This document shows positions 32,413 to 42,547 of a DNA stretch of 64,000 nt, piece after piece (position 1 is the stretch's first letter; each line of letters begins with the position of its first letter). The stretch is from the NCBI RefSeq assembly GCF_020509005.1, contig NC_063015.1:5132501-5196500 (forward strand), written 5' to 3'. The notes below the pieces were generated by a model. The model was not told the DNA's origin. It saw nothing but the letters and a program-made list of their open reading frames with translations, and searched no databases. Origin of the DNA: Fulvia fulva. Taxonomy: Eukaryota; Ascomycota; Dothideomycetes; Mycosphaerellales; Mycosphaerellaceae. Position numbers and translations under genes: made by a program.

Positions 32413-33336
32413 ATGTCGTCCTTCCACGCGCCAGTGCCGGAACATGGAGCTACTCGGGATGGAACAAAGAGGTGGCTCTCGCAGAAGACTCGGGAGCTTG
32501 GCGAACGGGCTCGGAAGAAGACGCTTGCTGATAAAGGGTCGAAGCAGGGTGGAGAAGCAGAAGTGAAGTTGGAATATGAGCAGCCAGGACATTATGAGGC
32601 AAGCGTTGCGTCCAGCCCGCCGTTGCCGACCTCGGGCGGAAGAAGAGCACAAAAGTCTCGGTCCAGCAGCACTGAGCCTGAAGATGTGGAAGTCGGGTAT
32701 AAAGTCACAAACCACAGAAGGCGCATAAAGACGGCGGGTAGAACGCCTGCCAGCGAGCCATTAGAGCTGGCCGAGCCCCGGAAGCGACTCGGAGGACCTC
32801 TGTCTCCCGGAGCCAGTGCAGCAAAACCGGGTCTAGACAGACGTACGGCGTGCTACCTGCGGGTCTTGCGAGACTTGGAATTGCACGACGAAACAGTCAG
32901 TGGCGCCATCGCGGAGCTTGTCAACTCAAGCTTGAAGGACGTGGTGATCTCATCCAATGTCATCGTCACGAGCCAGGTGCCACAGATCGTGGAGCAGCTC
33001 CGCCAGAACGGCGTCAGTGCTTCCAAATGTCAAGAGGTGACGGCTAGGCTGCAGCGTGCTGAGGCAAAGCAGCTTGCGAGGCGCATCGCAGGCTTATTCT
33101 CCGACCAGGACATGCTGGACAGCGTGTCTGATGCGCTTTGCACAGAGCTGGAGAAAACAACGTCGGCCGGGAGCTTGGTCTCTACTCAATCCAGGAGATC
33201 GGCCTCGCCTCGTGCAGCCTCTATCCTGACGGCGCTCGCCGGGCCTGACAGCTCGCAAGACCGTCGAGCGCCAAAGCGGGCAAGGACTGCAGCGGCAGAC
33301 TCGGCGGATATTGTGCAGAGAGCGTGCCCACCGTAA
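32413..33336 (+). CDS. Hypothetical disordered/helical nuclear-type protein
   Basis: Single exon, 307 aa. The frame is open from a GTG at 32380, but the first ATG is at 32413. The N-terminal ~140 residues are polar and disordered, with basic runs (KRWLSQKTRELGERARKK, NHRRRIK). A helical middle section (about 155-260) contains two Leu/Val-rich helical stretches and the end LARRIAGLFSDQDML. The C-terminus carries a probable nuclear localisation signal (APKRARTA). No family recognised. It is the last apparently functional host gene before the transposon block and is divergent to the chromodomain-like gene. Confidence 0.5.
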   Translation: MSSFHAPVPEHGATRDGTKRWLSQKTRELGERARKKTLADKGSKQGGEAEVKLEYEQPGHYEASVASSPPLPTSGGRRAQKSRSSSTEPEDVEVGYKVTNHRRRIKTAGRTPASEPLELAEPRKRLGGPLSPGASAAKPGLDRRTACYLRVLRDLELHDETVSGAIAELVNSSLKDVVISSNVIVTSQVPQIVEQLRQNGVSASKCQEVTARLQRAEAKQLARRIAGLFSDQDMLDSVSDALCTELEKTTSAGSLVSTQSRRSASPRAASILTALAGPDSSQDRRAPKRARTAAADSADIVQRACPP

Positions 33337-33938
33337 GGCTCGAGAGCCGGACCGTGATGGTATATGATCGGCAAGACCCGGTCCGTACTTGCAGGAATGC
33401 CGGTCAGACGGGACTGTTGCTGCACAACTCATGTCTTGCTCGACACCGTCGGCTGGGAAACGTACGCAACCGTATGAGGAACATGTATGTATAGCAAGCC
33501 GTGCAATGCAGTGTGTGGCACACGTGTGGGCTGTCTCTTGCGGTCGGTGCCATTCTGCATCCTCATCCTGCTCATTCTGTCGAGGTCGCATCCGGCGCAA
33601 GCGCTCGTGTGGTTGTCGCGTGGGAATCTCTGGGGAACAGCACGTCGTTCGGCATGTGATCTGCCATGGAGGGATGGTTGCACGCGTGCGAAGGGCAACA
33701 TGTGAAACTGGGGATCTCGATTGGCAAGTACAGGGCATTGGTTTGCAAGGTGTGAAAAACCATGTCATTTGAAATCAGTGCCTTATTGGCTCTTATGTAG
33801 GGCAAGCTGTTGCCCTGCGTTAGTCATCGCAATCTCCTCGGCTAATACCCATTATATCCTTGCACCCTGTAATGCTCATCTCAACCTTATAATCTCATCT
33901 CACGCTATAAGGTTATACTATCTTTTTATACACCCCCT
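33337..33938. other. Transition from gene space to transposon block
   Basis: The first ~450 bp still look like ordinary intergenic DNA with overlapping open frames on both strands. From about 33840 the composition changes to TA-rich sequence with abundant CTATAG, CTAG and TTATA. Confidence 0.55.
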
Positions 33939-34064
33939 TAGAGTTTTAAAGCAAGGTGCTTTAGGACTCTAACTTCCTTACCGAGTACCTTAAGAGCTAT
34001 AGTTACCTTATTAATCTTGCCCTTAACATCCTTAATTAAGTCCGTAATCTCCTTCTTACTACTA
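33939..34064 (-). pseudogene. C-terminal remnant of a transposon ORF
   Basis: On the minus strand an uninterrupted Lys/Leu-rich run of about 42 codons (beginning NSSKKEITDLIKDVKGKINK) ends at a TAA near 33939. It has no ATG, is cut off on its 5' side by element C, and looks like the C-terminus of a transposase or gag protein. The family is not identifiable. Confidence 0.35.
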
Positions 34065-34103
34065 TTACGTTAGAAGTATAGGAAGTTATTATACGGGCTT
34101 ATA

Positions 34104-34532
34104 TGTCGCGATCCGAGCGTGTATATAGGCAACATCCTATCATCAAAACTTGAGGCCACGTACGCTAAGAATCAGTTGACTAATTAGTCACCTACAGCCT
34201 CTTTAAGAGCAACACTTGTCTATTCTAGATAGATATATACAATATATAACCTGCTTTTAAAACACCCTATATAAGCCCGTATAATAACTTCCTACACTTC
34301 TAACGTGTTGAGAATATGCAGGTCATAGGGTCAACATTGAGTGCTTAGGGGGATTAGTAATCAGGGCTTGCTAGTCAAGTCCTGAGTACAGCTGTCCCTC
34401 CTGAAACACCTACACTAACACCGGCGATACTGTATGTAGATACACGCTATCCCATTAGGTCCTTCTTCGTCTTTGGTGTGATCCGCCGTCTTCCACTGCT
34501 GCGCAACTCGTACCTGTTTAACATAACGTAAT
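34104..34532 (-). mobile_element. Element C copy 2, inverted and interrupted by a solo LTR
   Basis: Reads GTCGCGATCC through CTTCTAACG on the plus strand (34105-34305), the reverse complement of the other copies. It is interrupted by the copia-A solo LTR at 34306-34523 and resumes as TAACGTAATA. Together with copy 1 it makes a large imperfect palindrome with 25-bp perfect outer ends. Confidence 0.6.
34306..34523 (+). mobile_element. Solo LTR of copia-A (218 bp)
   Basis: Begins TGTTGAGAAT and ends TGTTTAACA, nearly identical to the 3' LTR at 63388-63605. It is flanked by the 5-bp target duplication TAACG (34301-34305 and 34524-34528). No internal sequence is attached, so it is a solo LTR left by LTR-LTR recombination. 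Few C-to-T changes, so it is young compared with its host repeat. Confidence 0.9.
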
Positions 34533-34866
34533 ATTATATAGGGTGTTTCAAACGCAGGTTATATATTGTATATGTCTATCTAGAATAGATAAGTGTTACT
34601 CCTAAAGAGGCTATAGGTGACTAATTAGTCACCTAATTCTTAGCGTATATAGCCTTAAGTTTTAATGATAGGATATTACCTATATACACGCTCGGATCGC
34701 GACACACCCCCTTAGCTCGTACGCTAGAGTGAATGAGCTGATTCCTATATAATCGCGTACACCCTATTATAACTACCCCCCTACCTATAGTAGTAACGTC
34801 AGGCCCTCGGTATTACTACTACTATAGTAAGGGTAAGTCAGCTATTTTAAGTAAAGTAAGCTAAGG

Positions 34867-34927
34867 TAATAGGGGTGTTTCTCGCCCTTACGCTATTAGC
34901 TAATAGGAGTCCGAGAAACACCTATTA
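34867..34927. repeat. Short inverted repeat
   Basis: TAATAGGGGTGTTTCTCG (34867) pairs imperfectly with CGAGAAACACCTATTA (34912) around a centre that contains the palindrome TATTAGCTAATA. It could be the ends of a deleted MITE. The surrounding 34703-35010 holds nothing else I recognise. Confidence 0.55.
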
Positions 34928-35010
34928 ATAATAGTTCTAGGGCCGTACCGGTAAATAGTAGATACTTTGCCCTAGCTTCGTTATCGTCTATAGTATTAGT
35001 AGCTACTGCC

Positions 35011-36264
35011 TAGATATAGGGGTATACGACTAACCCGGCAAATCAGCTCAGGATCCTCGGACTATAGGTAGACCCGGCGCTACGGTAGAGGAAGCACGTA
35101 TAGGCAATATTACGGAAAGCTGAATAGAATATAGCATTATACTAGAGGCTCACTACGTCTATATAGGGGGCGGACTTCCGGCAGTCACGACTTCTATATA
35201 CGGCTATTGTACGGCCAGTCCTTACCTATAGTAGCCAAGTGTGGTCCTTAGGCGAGAGGGCCTGCCTATCGAAGGGACTCGTCGCGCCGCTAGCGAAGAT
35301 CTAAAACTAATGCCTAAGGAAGGTTACCGGGGCATATAAGTCGATACTAACGAGGATACTTAAGCACGAGACCGCTATACCGCCGATCGACCTATACATC
35401 TAGGGACTACGGACCTCCTACTTAGGCAAGTCGGCATAGTACCTAGTATAGAAGGTCATCGCTAGTATAGTCGTAAGGGCCCGCGAATCAGTACTAGCGT
35501 ATAAGGGCATTCGACCCGAAAACGAGCCGAACTACCGGGTAAGGGACGAATAGCTAGCAATATAATAGGAAGGTAAGAAATCGTTTGTAGAGCAACTATA
35601 GAAAGAGAGGTAGAACAACCAGGTTGTAGGGCATAGTGGACGCCCTCAGCCAGCGGGACAACCTAAGGAATGGTCAGCTACAAAATCCGCGGTCAAGCAC
35701 CCCCCGAAGCTTATCCACTACCGCCTTACGAGGGCACAGAGTAGCATAGCAACCTAACTACGAAGCGAACACATCGGCCTCTAGGGGTACCTATCATAGA
35801 GGAAGGTTCCAGGATACACGAATACTAGCTGCCCCTACGGCTATCGCTCCTAGAACGTACGGCACGTACTCCTCGTCTATCCGAGGTGGTCGCTAGGAAG
35901 GGGGGAGTAGATAGTAAAGGCGAGGAACCGGACGATTAGGGTACTTCTTAATAACGCTAAGGACCTACGGCGTATTACGAACTAGATACTAGAGAAGGGC
36001 TAGCTAGAACAGTACCGCCTAGTAGGAGCAGTATAGGAAGAGAGGATACGACGTAGCGCGACGAGACCGGCTAGGAGCGGGGGCTAACGGGGTAGTGATA
36101 TAGACTACGTACGTTTAGAGGGAAAGCTAATCTAGATAAGGAGTAGTCGGGGGCGGGAAGGGTTTTCACCTATTCGGGTTTCCCTTTATATATAACAATA
36201 GATATATACCTATATAGGCCGGATAGGGTCCTAGAACAGGGGAATGACAAATCTATCTATCTAT
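35011..36264 (+). mobile_element. 5'-truncated LINE copy (3' end of ORF2)
   Basis: Collinear with 40536-41790 of the full-length LINE and ending at the same ATCTATCTATC tail. Differences between the two copies are almost all C-to-T or G-to-A within CpA/TpG (e.g. CACACG versus TATACG, ACAGGC versus ATAGGC, GGTGG versus GGTAG), the classical RIP pattern. No open frame survives. Confidence 0.85.
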
Positions 36265-36626
36265 TAGTAGCTACTAGTAGCCGTATTTTACGCCTACTAG
36301 CGCTTCTAGAGAGGTGTCCGTAAAGATAAAGCCGTTCGGTGTTTGTTTCGAGATAAGGTAAGGCCGCTACTATAGGCTTCTTAGGCGTCTATTAGCCCGT
36401 TACCTCCTAATACGGCTATAGAGGGTACTAAGGTACGTAGGTCTACACCTTCCTTAGCTATATTAAGTAGCTTAACAAAGTGCTTATGCTTCTATAGTAG
36501 AAGTAGCTTAGTCAGCCCGTCTATAGGTATGTCGTTAGTACTAAGATACTTGATCTTAATGTCTCCGCGCTAGTCTCGCTATCTGAGCTAGTAGTAGTAG
36601 ATATTAATATAGCGTAGCTTGGTATT
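36265..36626 (-). pseudogene. C-terminal pol remnant of another Ty1/copia element
   Basis: On the minus strand around 36390-36570, reading through stops gives the usual end of copia RNase H: a YLSTNDIPIDGLTK-like motif, followed by Leu-rich and HKHFVKLL-like sequence. The sequence differs from copia-A and copia-B, so it is a third copia family. It is the target into which copia-B inserted (LTR-B starts at 36627). Confidence 0.6.
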
Positions 36627-36751
36627 TGTTAAGAACATAAAGGCCGTAGGACAAGTATATAGGTGTGGGTATGTTATATAACTAGATCACGTGACTAGGG
36701 TTTACTAGCCTATAGGCTAGCAAATATCCGGACACCTAGTATTAACCTATA
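36627..36751 (+). mobile_element. U3 half of the copia-B 5' LTR
   Basis: Matches the first ~120 bp of the complete copia-B LTR at 47333-47566 (TGTT-AGAACATA, ATCACGTGACTAGG, CATCCGGACACC-like) and stops at the U3/R boundary. The other half of the LTR resumes at 41938, on the far side of a nested insertion. AACCTATA is duplicated at 36744-36751 and 41930-41937. Confidence 0.8.
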
Positions 36752-39700
36752 TCACGTTAGAAGTGTAGGAAGTTATTGTACGGGCTTATATAGGGTGTTT
36801 TAAAAGCAGGTTGTGTACTATATGTGTCTATCATCGATCTCTACGCTAAAACAAGACACATTCGAAAGCTCTTATTAAGGCCATTCCAACGATATACAAA
36901 GTAGGCCACTGCCCCTAGGACTGAGGGAGTTCTACCTCATTCAATCTAGATAGCTTGAAGCTCTCTTCACCCTGTTTCTTCAGCTCCAAACGCCGCGGAG
37001 GTGCCTAGCTACATTAGGCAACTCCTAGGCAATAGTAGCCTAGGCTACGGCACTAACGGCGCCTACGGCCCTACAGGCGAAGCCCCCTCAAGACAACTGG
37101 CAGCAACTTATAGAGGACGCAAAAAGTATAGAAACTAACGATCAGCTCCCTTACCGGTCTCTATAGGTAATGATCACTCAGCTACGCACGGCGCTTGTAC
37201 TGTCGTATCACCGAGGGCAACAAGAAATGAGGACGACGTCCTAGGCGATTAGTAAGGCCACCCGGAATCAACACCCCTATAGCTAGGCATCGGTCGCGGC
37301 ATCGATACCAGGCCCCCGCCTAACGCACGATGTAGTTACGATCCGCATTGTAGCAAAGGAAGACTAGGCCGAAGTTACGAAGCTATCGAATAAGGAGCTC
37401 GCCTAACGAATCAACCAACTAGGGGTGGTCGTAGTGAACCAACAGTCTAACGGCACTCTATAGATCTATACTAGCTCTGCTACTGCTAGGAGGCACCTAG
37501 AGGCACAGCCATAGTGGGCATCTAAGGTTGCGGCATTAGCGAAGGTCTTAACGAAACAATTCACGATCCTAGTCCACGACATGCCTAAGGAGTTTGACCT
37601 AACCAACCAGGGTCACCTACGCGCTCTCTAAGAGGACAACCCGGTCACTCTTAACTCTCTAATCCAGAAGGCGACTTGGCTCTATAGGAAATGGCTAGAA
37701 GGCAAGAAGGCCTCGGCGCTAATAGTATAGCTATAAGACGCGAAAGCGGCGGATCTAGCGATAGAATAAGGCCTGGTCTGGCAATATAGCCTCAAGACAG
37801 TAGAAAAGCACTCCTCATCCTTTCGTGTCCTCTAATGCTTCAAATGCTAACAGTATGGACACCAAACCTATACGTGTATAAACAAGCAGGCCTGCTCGAA
37901 CTATACAGGAGACTATATGTCTAGGGACTGTACATCGACTACGAGACGGTGCGCGAACTGTCCGGGGCACCACCTATCGTATAGTGCGGAATGCCTATAG
38001 CGGAAACTAGCGAAAAACAAGGCAATCACAAACAGAACCGTCGCCCTAAGATTCTACGGCGACCGTGAGGCTAGCCTATACCGGAACCAACTAGCGGCGG
38101 TCGGGTATAAGCGCCCTAGGGCCGAGAACGATGTAAAGGATACGCAACCTAGGGCGTACGGGAGGCCACGTGCTCTACTAGCTACGGCGAGGGAATCTAA
38201 CCAGGCCCGGCTCCCCTTTAGTACACAGCCGATAGGCGTAGACTAGGACGTACAGGGTAGTAAGACACAGGACGATATAGAGGAAATGATTGTCGATGCC
38301 GATGACTAGCCTCGACACGCTTAGCATCATCTAGTATAACGTCAACTATAGCAAGGATATAGTCTAGAACCATTTCCTACACGAGGCGGACCCGCGCGTC
38401 CACTACGTCCTTGCAATCTAGGAGCTATAGATTAACCCGTACCATAAGAGACCAACGACCTACAAGTCACTAGGCTACACGACATGCCTACGAGGCGACG
38501 GCAGACCCCGCACGTGCTTCTATGTCAGTAAGGACATACTAGAATCCGACTAGGAGGTAGTGTACTACGCAGACGAAGAAGGCGGGGGCGATATTACCTC
38601 CCTCCACGTGGGTAGCACCTAGATACACAACCTATACATACAACCGCTAGCCTCGAGGTCTAGCCGCGACCTAGGGGTCTGCAGACACCTAGACAGTGCG
38701 CTCAAGAGACAAGGGTGCCACATCGTAGTAGGAGACTTCAACATACACCACCCTTCCTAGGAAAGCCTTATGCAGCCGCACCCTATAGCCGACGAAGTAC
38801 TCGACTTGATGGCGAGCAACGCAATTGCCCTCAATACCCCGAAGGACCTGGGCACCTGGAAGAGAGGGGGACTCCAAGGCACGATCGACCTCTCCTGGAT
38901 CTCAGATAGCCACTACCACACGGTAACCTACTGTGGGATCGAACATGAACTCGAGGCGTCGTCAGACCACATGCCAGTCAGGACCTCTATTGCGACACAG
39001 ATACAACGCACACCAGCGAGAACCCCTAAGCCAAACTGGGGAAAGGCCCACTGGGCCAACATCCAGGCGTACCTCGATGACTCTAAGAGGCTAGTCCAGA
39101 TCGCGTAGCAGCAATACAACAGTAAAGACGAGATAGACGAAGCAGTCTAGGGGTTGATAGACGAAATAAGAAAAGCGACCTCACTTTACGTTCCGCTTGC
39201 CTAACTAACGACATAGTCTAAACTATACTGGACGCCGGAGTGCACTACGGTAGTAAGAGAAGTAAGGAGAGCCCGCCGGGTGTGGACGAGCAGCCATAGC
39301 GAGGAGGCCTAGAACGTATATAGGGAGGCATGCTAACAGAAGAAAGCTATAATACGAAGGGAGAAAGCAGTCGGCTGGAGGGCCATAGTAGAAGAAATCG
39401 CCGGCAAGCTAGAGAGGATGTAGAAGCTAGCGAAATGGGCCCGACAGGACCCTACACAGGGCCCCTCCTTCTCTATCCTAGCGCTACAATCGCCTAGTGG
39501 CCCGGTTAGCGACCCCGAGGCCAAGGCGCGTCTACTGGCTAGCAAGTTCTTCCCGCCCCTAGTCGAGGCTGATCTAAGCGACATAAACAGCTCTACTCCC
39601 CTAGCCCCTAGCATCGCGGTCTAACAGGAGGTGTCCGAGGGAGAAGTTGCCGCTGTGCTAAGGAAGTTGCCGGCGAAGAAAGCCCCGGGGCCGGATAGGA

Positions 39701-41929
39701 TCCCAAACGAGCTACTAAAGAAGTGTAGAGATCAACTAGCCCTAGTAGTTATAGCGATCTTCAACGCCTACCTACAGACCGGGTACTACCCGATAGCTTT
39801 TAAACAATCGACGACAGTGGTCCTACGTAAGCCGTAGAAGGAAGACTATACGTAGGTGAAGTCGTACCGCCTAATTGCGCTCCTTAACACTCTTAGGAAG
39901 GCGCTTAAGAAGCTGGTTACAACGAGACTCTCCGAGGCGGCAGAGGAACACTCCCTACTCCCGGACACCTAGATGGGTACGCGCCCACAGCGATCGACGC
40001 TATCCGCGATGGAACTTATCACCTCTTAGGTAAAGGCCATCTGGTATAAGAATAGGGACAAGGTGGCTTCCTTACTTAGCCTAGACATATCGGGAGCCTT
40101 CGACTACGTGTCACACCCGCGGCTACTCTACATCCTAAGGTCGAAAGGACTCCCTAAGTGGCTTGTCAACTTCGTACGGTCCTACCTCCAAAACCGTAGT
40201 ACGTCGATCCTGGTCGGCTAGTACAGAAGCCTATTTCAAGCAGTCTACACTAGAATTCCCGTAAGGCTCAACGCTAGCACCTATTCTGTTCCTCTTCTTT
40301 ATAGCGACGCTGCTCCCAGCCCTAGAATCCTAGAACACCGCTACGAGCGGCTTCGTAGACGACATAAACATCCTAGCGTAGTCTTCCTCGACTGAGGAGA
40401 ACTGTAGGCTACTAGAAGAGAAGCATAAGATCTGCGAGGACTGGGCTAGGAGGCACGGGGCTCGGTTTGCCCCAGAAAAGTACAATCTAATACACTTTAC
40501 GCGCCGGCCACGGTTCCACAATATGTAAGCTTCTATCTAGATACAGGGGCACACGACTAACCCGGCAAATCAGCTTAGGATCCTCGGACTATAGGTAGAC
40601 CCGGCGCTACGGTGGAGGAAGCACGTACAGGCAATATTACGGAAAGCTGAACAGAATATAGCATCATGCTAGAGGCTCACTACGTCTATATAGGGGGCGG
40701 ACTTCCGGTAGTCACGACTTCTATATACGGCTATTGTACGGCCAGTCCTTACCTATAGTAGCCAAGTATGGTCCTTAGGCGAGAGGGCCTGCCCATCGAA
40801 GGGACTCGTCGCGCCGCTAGCGAAGATCCAAAACCAATGCCTAAGGAAGGTCACCGGGGCATATAAGTCGACACTAACGAGGATGCTTAAGCACGAGACC
40901 GCTATACCGCCGATCGACCTATATATCTAGGGACTACGGACCTCCTACTTAGGCAAGTCGGCACAGTACCTAGTACAGAAGGTCATCGCCAGTGCAGTCG
41001 CAAGGGCCCGCGAATCAGTACTAGCGCATAGGGGCATTCGACCCGGAAACGAGCCGAACTACCGGGCAAGGGACGAACAGCTAGCAATACAATGGGAAGG
41101 TGAGAAATCGTTTGTAGAGCAACTATGGAAAGAGAGGTGGAACAACTAGGTTGTAGGGCATAGTGGACGCCCTCAGCCAGCGGGACAACCTAAGGAATGG
41201 TCAGCTACAAAATCCGCGGTCAAGCACCCCCCGAAGCTTATCCACTACCGCCTTACGAGGGCACAGAGTAGCATAGCAACCTAACTACGAAGCGAACACA
41301 TCGGCCTCTAGGGGTACCTATCATAGAGGAAGGTTCCAGGATACACGAATACTAGCTGCCCCTACGGCTATCGCTCCTAGAACGTACGGTACGCACTCCT
41401 CGTCTGTCCGAGGTGGTCGCTAGGAAGGGGGGAGTGGATGGCAAAGGCGAGGAACCGGACGATTGGGGCACTTCTTAACAACGCTAAGGACCTACGGCGC
41501 ATTACGAACTGGATACTAGAGAAGGGCTGGCTAGAACAGTACCGCCTAGTAGGAACAGTGTAGGAAGAGAGGACACGACGTAGCGCGACGAGACCGGCTA
41601 GGAGCGGGGGCTAACGGGGTAGTGACATAGACTACGTACGTTCAGAGGGAAAGCTAAACTAGACAAGGAGTAGTCGGGGGCGGGAAGGGTTTTCACCTAT
41701 TCGGGTTTCCCTTTATATATAACAATAGATATATACCTGTATAGGCCGGATAGGGTCCTAGAACAGGGGAATGACAAATCTATCTATCTATCTATATGTG
41801 TCTATCTAGAATAGACAAGTATTGCTCTTAAAGAGGCTATAGGTGACTAATCAGTCACCTGATTCTTAGCGTACGTAGCCTTAAGTTTTGATAATAGGAT
41901 GTTGCCTATATATACGCTCGGATCGCGAC
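36752..41929. mobile_element. Element C copy 3, interrupted by the LINE
   Basis: Left part 36754-36832 (ACGTTAGAAGTGTAGG onward), right part 41793-41929 (ending GGATCGCGAC). Joined, they make one ~210-bp element C flanked by the 8-bp duplication AACCTATA, inserted in the copia-B LTR. The LINE sits inside it. Confidence 0.75.
36833..41792 (+). mobile_element. Tad-like LINE, full length, RIP-inactivated
   Basis: About 4.96 kb, flanked by the 14-bp duplication TATATGTGTCTATC (36819-36832 and 41793-41806) and ending in a short ATCT-repeat tail. ORF1 (about 36990-38310) carries three CCHC-type zinc knuckles near 37836-37985, the first reading C-F-K-C..H..C. ORF2 starts near 38303 with an apurinic-type endonuclease (38310-39110), then reverse transcriptase with KAPGPDRIPNELLK (39679-39720), LDISGAFDYVSHPRL near 40085 and FVDD at about 40350, then a C-terminal region. 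Both frames are broken by many TAG codons where Gln or Trp is expected. I infer the Tad clade from the ORF1 knuckles and RT layout. Confidence 0.85.
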
Positions 41930-42046
41930 AACCTATACTAATACCGGCGATACTATATATAGATACACGCTATCCTATTAGGTCCTTCTTCGTCTTTTGT
42001 ATAATCCGCCGTCTTCTACTACTATATAACTCGTACCTATATAATA

Positions 42047-42061
42047 GGTTATAAGCCCGAG
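42047..42061 (+). other. Copia-B primer-binding site (half initiator-tRNA type)
   Basis: GGTTATAAGCCCGAG directly follows the 5' LTR remnant. It equals the copia-A site GGTTATGAGCCCGAG except for one G-to-A in a TpG, as RIP would give. It is complementary to the anticodon-stem region of initiator tRNA-Met rather than to a tRNA 3' end, as in Drosophila copia. Confidence 0.65.
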
Positions 42062-42547
42062 TTAGTAACTCGGTGTTTCACCCTTAACAAAGTCGTATTA
42101 GAGTTATTCCTCTTTAGAACAAAAGGAAGGCAGACTGGAGGCCGTACCCGCATTATATAGGAAGCTATAGCCGTGCTATAGGTGTATATAAGACGTAAAA
42201 GAGCCTAGTAAGGCACTGTTAGACTCCGAGTCAGGGAGCCTATACTAATACCTTAGACAAGTAGGCGAGCTTACTAAGAAGAGTCGCTCTCCGGACATCG
42301 CGTTTGTATCGACTAACTATTTATTCTAAGAGAGCCGTAGTGTCTTAGAAACCCCCTCTACTAAGAGAGTTACGCTATAGTGTCTTAGTACTAACACGAT
42401 CCTTCGACTTCCCTCCCCTTCCCGGCGGATAGCTATCCTCTCCGCTATTAACCTCGCGTTCGTTTTATCCTACTTCGATCCGATCGCGTACGACCGAATA
42501 TATCCTTTTACCTAAGGGTAGCCAACCTGTCCCTTAACTTATAAAAA

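Larger units (their letters stand above)
34065..34702 (+). mobile_element. Element C copy 1, split by a nested insertion
   Basis: A ~210-bp non-coding repeat running from ACGTTAGAAG to GGATCGCGAC. Here the first 39 bp (34065-34103) are separated from the rest (about 34533-34702) by an inserted second copy in the opposite orientation, itself interrupted by a solo LTR. TTATAT occurs on both sides of the inserted copy. No coding capacity or tRNA-like box was seen; class unresolved. Confidence 0.6.

Noticed and set aside
38689..39614. Several 60-112 aa frames in the LINE
   Set aside because: They are fragments or antisense shadows of the broken ORF2, not separate genes.
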